Shown: piece by piece, positions 61,182-64,000 of the stretch
Position numbering within the stretch: the stretch's first letter is position 1
Layout of the letters: every line of letters begins with the position of its first letter
Notes under the pieces: model-generated
What the model was told of the DNA's origin: nothing
The model's input: the letters and a program-made list of their open reading frames with translations, nothing else
The model's database searches: none
Program-made: the position numbers and the translations under genes
DNA from: Oceanobacillus indicireducens
GTDB taxonomy: Bacteria; Bacillota; Bacilli; Bacillales; Amphibacillaceae
Reading direction: 5' to 3'
Length of the DNA: 64,000 nt
NCBI RefSeq assembly: GCF_014647195.1
Contig: NZ_BMOS01000008.1
Span: 31,091-95,090, forward strand

Positions 61182-61274
61182 ATGAGAAAAGCAATGCATC
61201 TACCTTTTTTAGTCATTCTAATTATCCTAGGGACATTTCTCAGTCTTCTGGTAAAAACAAGAATTATCTCGTAA
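61182..61274 (+). CDS. possible small membrane protein (30 aa)
   Basis: GAGGAAGG lies seven bases before ATG 61182. The product MRKAMHLPFLVILIILGTFL ends SLLVKTRIIS, a single hydrophobic helix with basic ends. It lies 100 bases after the GMC gene and may be its last operon member. A hairpin follows. Support is limited to ribosome binding site and composition. Confidence 0.45.
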   Translation: MRKAMHLPFLVILIILGTFLSLLVKTRIIS

Positions 61275-61299
61275 AATAATTTTAATCGTTAGCTAAATA

Positions 61300-61340
61300 A
61301 AAAAATAGCACCTACTGGAATCGGTAAGGTACTATTCTTA
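61300..61340. terminator. hairpin after the GMC operon
   Basis: AATAGCACCT and AGGTACTATT pair with one mismatch. The T-tract on the plus strand is weak; on the minus strand it is better (TATTTTTTT). Confidence 0.5.
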
Positions 61341-61378
61341 GGCTACTATCACGATCTAACACGGAATAAGTAAAGGAA

Positions 61379-61504
61379 TTATCGAAAATGCTTTCTGCTC
61401 TTTTTCAATATTCTCCTCCAATTCAATTCTTTGGCACTTTTCCTGTTATCGTTGATCCGGTCTTCTACGATGCAACGGTATAAAGAACGATCAATTAACT
61501 GCAT
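61379..61504 (-). CDS. possible small protein (41 aa), frame uncertain
   Basis: AAGGGG lies eight bases before ATG 61504. The start MQLIDRSLYRCIVEDRINDN then RKSAKEL is protein-like, but after it the frame turns basic and stops at 61379, while one frame away ELEENIEKEQKAFSIIPLLI is more natural. A single-base change may have altered its end. The family is unknown. Confidence 0.3.
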   Translation of the reverse strand: MQLIDRSLYRCIVEDRINDNRKSAKELNWRRILKKSRKHFR

Positions 61505-61596
61505 ATGTGATTTCCCCTTTCGTTTTCTTGTTAACTCCATCATAAAGGAGAAATCATTCGTTGAAATCGGCTTGGAGGGTGATTATTAAGCTGGAA

Positions 61597-61622
61597 AAAA
61601 CCCTACAATCGTTGTAGGGTTT
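61597..61622 (-). terminator. terminator of the mscS-like gene
   Basis: AAACCCTACAA and TTGTAGGGTTT are exact complements around a small loop, followed by T-rich sequence on the minus strand. Confidence 0.85.
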
Positions 61623-61641
61623 CTCCGTCTTTGGGTGGAGA

Positions 61642-62745
61642 TTATTCGGTTGCCCGGTCCCTTCCTTGAGACTTTTCTTCCTCCGACTCAACCATAAGCC
61701 GTCTGGTCGGCACAGCAATTTCAATACCTTCTTCTTCAAGAATATCTAGTATTTTAAAGTTAATATCTTCACGAACCGCTAAGTGCTCCGCCCAAACTGT
61801 CGTCTTCGTAAAGAAGTAAAGGAAGATTTCCATACCGTCTTCCTGATACTGTTCAAAATAGACCATAATCGTTTCCGGATGGACTTCATCATGCTCCCTG
61901 AGCAGCGTATTAATTTTTTCCAAGACGCTTTTGATTTTTTCCTTCGGTGTATCGTAAACAAGACGAATGGAAAAGTTAATCCGACGTTTACCCATTTTAC
62001 TCCAGTTCGTAATGTTCTCGTTCGCAAGTGTATTATTCGGGACGATAACAAGAGCGTCCTCAAACGTACGGATCTTCGTGCTTCTAAAGCTAATATCTTC
62101 TACCGTTCCCTCAACCGATGGCGTTAAGATCCAGTCGCCAAGTGTGAATGGTTTTTCCGAGATGATGACAATCCCGCCAAGAATATTCGCAAGGGCATCC
62201 TTTGCCGCAAGTGATATCGCAAGTCCCCCGAGGCCAAGTCCGGCAATGAACCCCTCTATACTGTAATTGAACTCTTGCAGAATAATTGTTGCACTGATTG
62301 CAACTATAATGGCTTGCAACGTCCGTGATAGAAGCGGAATGAGAATATCATCGATTTTAATATTCGTCCGCTGATTGATTTTATAAAAGATGTTAGAGGA
62401 GGATGAAGATAAATTCAGCAGCCCCCATGTCATTAACACGATAAGCGCTACTTTGACGAGACTAACAAACCAATCCTGCTGATGATTGAAGTAAGGGTAT
62501 AGTCGTAAAGCAACATAAAACCCTACAATGATGAATAGCCATTCGACCGGCTTTTGAAAGGATTGGAAAACATTCGATAGAAAATTAACTTTCGTTTTAT
62601 TGATCAAGCGCATGATGATGCGGAAGACATATTTCGTAAATAATTTGCGGAACAGCAAGAATAAGAGAAAGACTCCTACTGCGATTCCGAGAGCTTTCAA
62701 GTGTGTATAAGATATGAGAAATTCCCAATTTTCCAAAGTGAACAT
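61642..62745 (-). CDS. MscS family mechanosensitive channel
   Basis: About 367 residues with four or five membrane helices. The pore helix and following beta domain are clear: FIAGLGLGGLAISLAAKDAL near 165 (the Gly/Ala-rich TM3), ANILGGIVIISEKPFTLGDW near 185, VEGTVEDISFRSTKIRTFED near 208 and VPNNTLANENITNW near 233. It opens under membrane tension to release solutes after sudden dilution, useful in a salt-tolerant organism. ATG 62745 has GGAGG eight bases before it; the TTG six bases upstream is too close. Confidence 0.9.
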   Translation of the reverse strand: MFTLENWEFLISYTHLKALGIAVGVFLLFLLFRKLFTKYVFRIIMRLINKTKVNFLSNVFQSFQKPVEWLFIIVGFYVALRLYPYFNHQQDWFVSLVKVALIVLMTWGLLNLSSSSSNIFYKINQRTNIKIDDILIPLLSRTLQAIIVAISATIILQEFNYSIEGFIAGLGLGGLAISLAAKDALANILGGIVIISEKPFTLGDWILTPSVEGTVEDISFRSTKIRTFEDALVIVPNNTLANENITNWSKMGKRRINFSIRLVYDTPKEKIKSVLEKINTLLREHDEVHPETIMVYFEQYQEDGMEIFLYFFTKTTVWAEHLAVREDINFKILDILEEEGIEIAVPTRRLMVESEEEKSQGRDRATE

Positions 62746-62829
62746 TGTCAAACCTCCAACTAATCTGGCTGCAATTCTTTGGTGTTGTACGTCATTTTAC
62801 AGTTGATTTTTCTATTTGTAAACCGTTAA

Positions 62830-63594
62830 CTATTGGGCATTATGAACGATTTTTAGAACCTTTTTCATCTCATTTGCAGTCACCTGACCAGGTGCGGAAG
62901 CGTGTTTTACCGCTGCAAAAGTAAGCACAGACCCGAAAATCTCTCCGCTCATTCGGGTCACGATGCCGAGACTCCCCATTGCAATCATAATCATCTTTCG
63001 GCTTGGATACGATTTTTTCAATTGCAGGTTCGCCTGGAGGACAGTGAGGACGTCTTCCTCTTTGACAGGCATGACAGCGACTTTTGGTATATCCCCGCCA
63101 AGATCAAGCATTTTTTCTACCCGACTCATAATTTCCGATGTTTCAGGTGTCTGTGTGAAATCGTGATTTGAAATAATCGTTAAAACTTGTTGCTCCTTCG
63201 CTGTGGCAACAAGTTCTTTAACGGTATCTTCGCCGCGGAATAATTCAATATCAATTAGCTGGACAGCTCCTGACTGAGCAACTTGTTTATTCAGTTCAAT
63301 GTATTGCCTGACAGTGATATTCTTTTCTCCGCCCTCTTCTGCTGTCCGAAAGCTAAAGATAAGTGGCATACACCTGAGTTCTTGTCTTAGTTTAGCTAAT
63401 GCCTCAAGCACCTTTTTCGTATCTAGCGCATGTTCAAAGAAATCGACCCGCCATTCAGCAAGATCTGCTTCTGAATTCCGCACTAACTCACATTCATCCA
63501 GTAATTCTTTTACAGTAGTTCCGGTTAAAGGTGCACAAACTTTCGGCATCCCTTCACCTAATGTAAGATCACCAAGTTTATATCCCTGACTCAT
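62830..63594 (-). CDS. aroD: type I 3-dehydroquinate dehydratase
   Basis: About 254 residues, the normal length of the family. EWRVDFF near 45, the catalytic His in IISNHDF near 140 and the Schiff-base Lys in DIPKVAVMP near 168 are all present, and GSLGIVTRMSGEIFGSVLTF completes the active site. It dehydrates 3-dehydroquinate in the shikimate pathway. ATG 63594 (MSQGYKLGDLTLGEG) was chosen by comparison with the family, though an ATG 33 bases upstream in the same frame is possible. It is monocistronic. Confidence 0.92.
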   Translation of the reverse strand: MSQGYKLGDLTLGEGMPKVCAPLTGTTVKELLDECELVRNSEADLAEWRVDFFEHALDTKKVLEALAKLRQELRCMPLIFSFRTAEEGGEKNITVRQYIELNKQVAQSGAVQLIDIELFRGEDTVKELVATAKEQQVLTIISNHDFTQTPETSEIMSRVEKMLDLGGDIPKVAVMPVKEEDVLTVLQANLQLKKSYPSRKMIMIAMGSLGIVTRMSGEIFGSVLTFAAVKHASAPGQVTANEMKKVLKIVHNAQ

Positions 63595-63907
63595 CTGCCA
63601 CCAGTCCCTTTTTGTTATTACTATCATTCTAATTTATCCTGACTGAAGTGACAACTGATTGGGAGATTGGTGTAGAAAATTACCAACCGGTGGAAACACC
63701 TCTATGAAAAAATTATTCTCTCCCTATATTCCCTAACTCTCGAAAAACATGCCTGATTTTCAAAAGTTGAACCATTCCCCATGAGGATTAGAAAAAAGTT
63801 TGTCAATCATTCACCTGTCCTTTATGAAAAGTATATCTAGCGTTTATTATTTAAAAAGAAATAATCCCATCCGAAAAATGTCATCTATTGTTCGTAGTAT
63901 TTCATGC

Positions 63908-63913
63908 TATAAT
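63908..63913 (+). promoter_or_regulatory. -10 element of the last gene
   Basis: TATAAT, 26 bases before the ATG at 63939. No convincing -35 was found at the standard distance. Confidence 0.4.
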
Positions 63914-63938
63914 GAATTCAATCAGGGAGGTGATCAAG

Positions 63939-64000
63939 ATGAATAAGGAAGAACAAATCATTGAAATGCTTGAAAAAATCATGGATAAGCAGGACGAGCA
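63939..64000 (+). CDS. start of a gene leaving the window, coiled coil
   Basis: GGGAGGTGAT lies just before ATG 63939. The first 20 residues, MNKEEQIIEMLEKIMDKQDE, are charged and heptad-like, so the protein begins with a coiled coil. The rest lies outside the window and the family cannot be told. Confidence 0.75.
   Translation, partial: MNKEEQIIEMLEKIMDKQDE

Overview
The window looks like chromosomal DNA of a low-GC, spore-forming member of the Bacillaceae, close to Oceanobacillus, Virgibacillus or Ornithinibacillus. The signs are strong GGAGG ribosome binding sites, frequent TTG and GTG starts, many U-tailed hairpin terminators, two SigB-type promoters, AhrC-type arginine boxes, an MhqR/MhqD-like quinone stress locus and a hom-thrC-thrB operon in Bacillus order. 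The genus is an inference from gene content. No species was identified.

Layout. 0-5.3 kb: two short-chain dehydrogenases, a DUF4097 protein, a truncated acetyltransferase and an AraC regulator of foreign-looking composition. 5.8-11 kb: a decayed accessory stretch with a lipoprotein, DUF4870, an orphan tRNA-Ala, a tRNA remnant, an acetyltransferase stopped by an amber codon, a frameshifted aminotransferase, a cytidine deaminase and a PfpI protein. 11.3-12.2 kb: a SigB-type KGG stress protein and a collapsed group II intron. 12.4-15.5 kb: a 1014-residue hybrid histidine kinase. 15.9-18 kb: mazE with a broken mazF, a candidate small RNA, and a PadR/DUF2812 operon behind a perfect palindrome. 18.3-21 kb: ppc. 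21.2-21.8 kb: remnants of an ABC exporter and a TipA-type regulator. 21.9-28.4 kb: a Gly/Pro-rich protein, a VTC/DUF4956 pair, a squalene/phytoene synthase, an MFS exporter, an AI-2E family protein and ogt. 28.6-32.9 kb: hom-thrC-thrB, convergent with argF. 33.5-36.5 kb: an RclA-like flavoprotein and small membrane proteins. 36.5-39.2 kb: a GntR/ABC operon. 39.3-43 kb: YaiI/YqxD, a UppS-type prenyltransferase and a PadR/HAAS/DUF4173 operon. 43.2-46.1 kb: a 52-bp tandem array, a SigB-type candidate noncoding RNA, and an ABC-F gene behind an attenuator leader. 46.2-51.6 kb: a DUF1906 protein, FetAB-like iron export, the mhq-type quinone locus and plsC. 52-57.9 kb: an oxidoreductase, an MFS exporter and a class C group II intron. 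58.5-64 kb: a Tat-exported two-subunit GMC dehydrogenase, MscS, AroD and the start of one more gene.

The most informative observations are in noncoding DNA. (1) A class C group II intron (54900-56725) sits exactly inside one copy of a dispersed hairpin repeat, and an empty copy near 25.2 kb fixes both intron ends. (2) The ABC-F leader has four complementary arms that can switch between termination and antitermination, with a tripeptide reading frame beside the first arm. (3) A SigB-type promoter and a strong terminator delimit about 370 nt without a convincing gene. (4) Three intergenic tandem arrays have periods of 52, 52 and about 42 bp, close to whole numbers of DNA turns.

Several genes are broken by a single base change or single-base indel (aminotransferase, flavin reductase, acetyltransferase, ABC remnant, intron reverse transcriptase). 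This may be real decay or uncorrected sequencing indels. Annotation here rests on reading motifs and recalled family features; no database search was possible.
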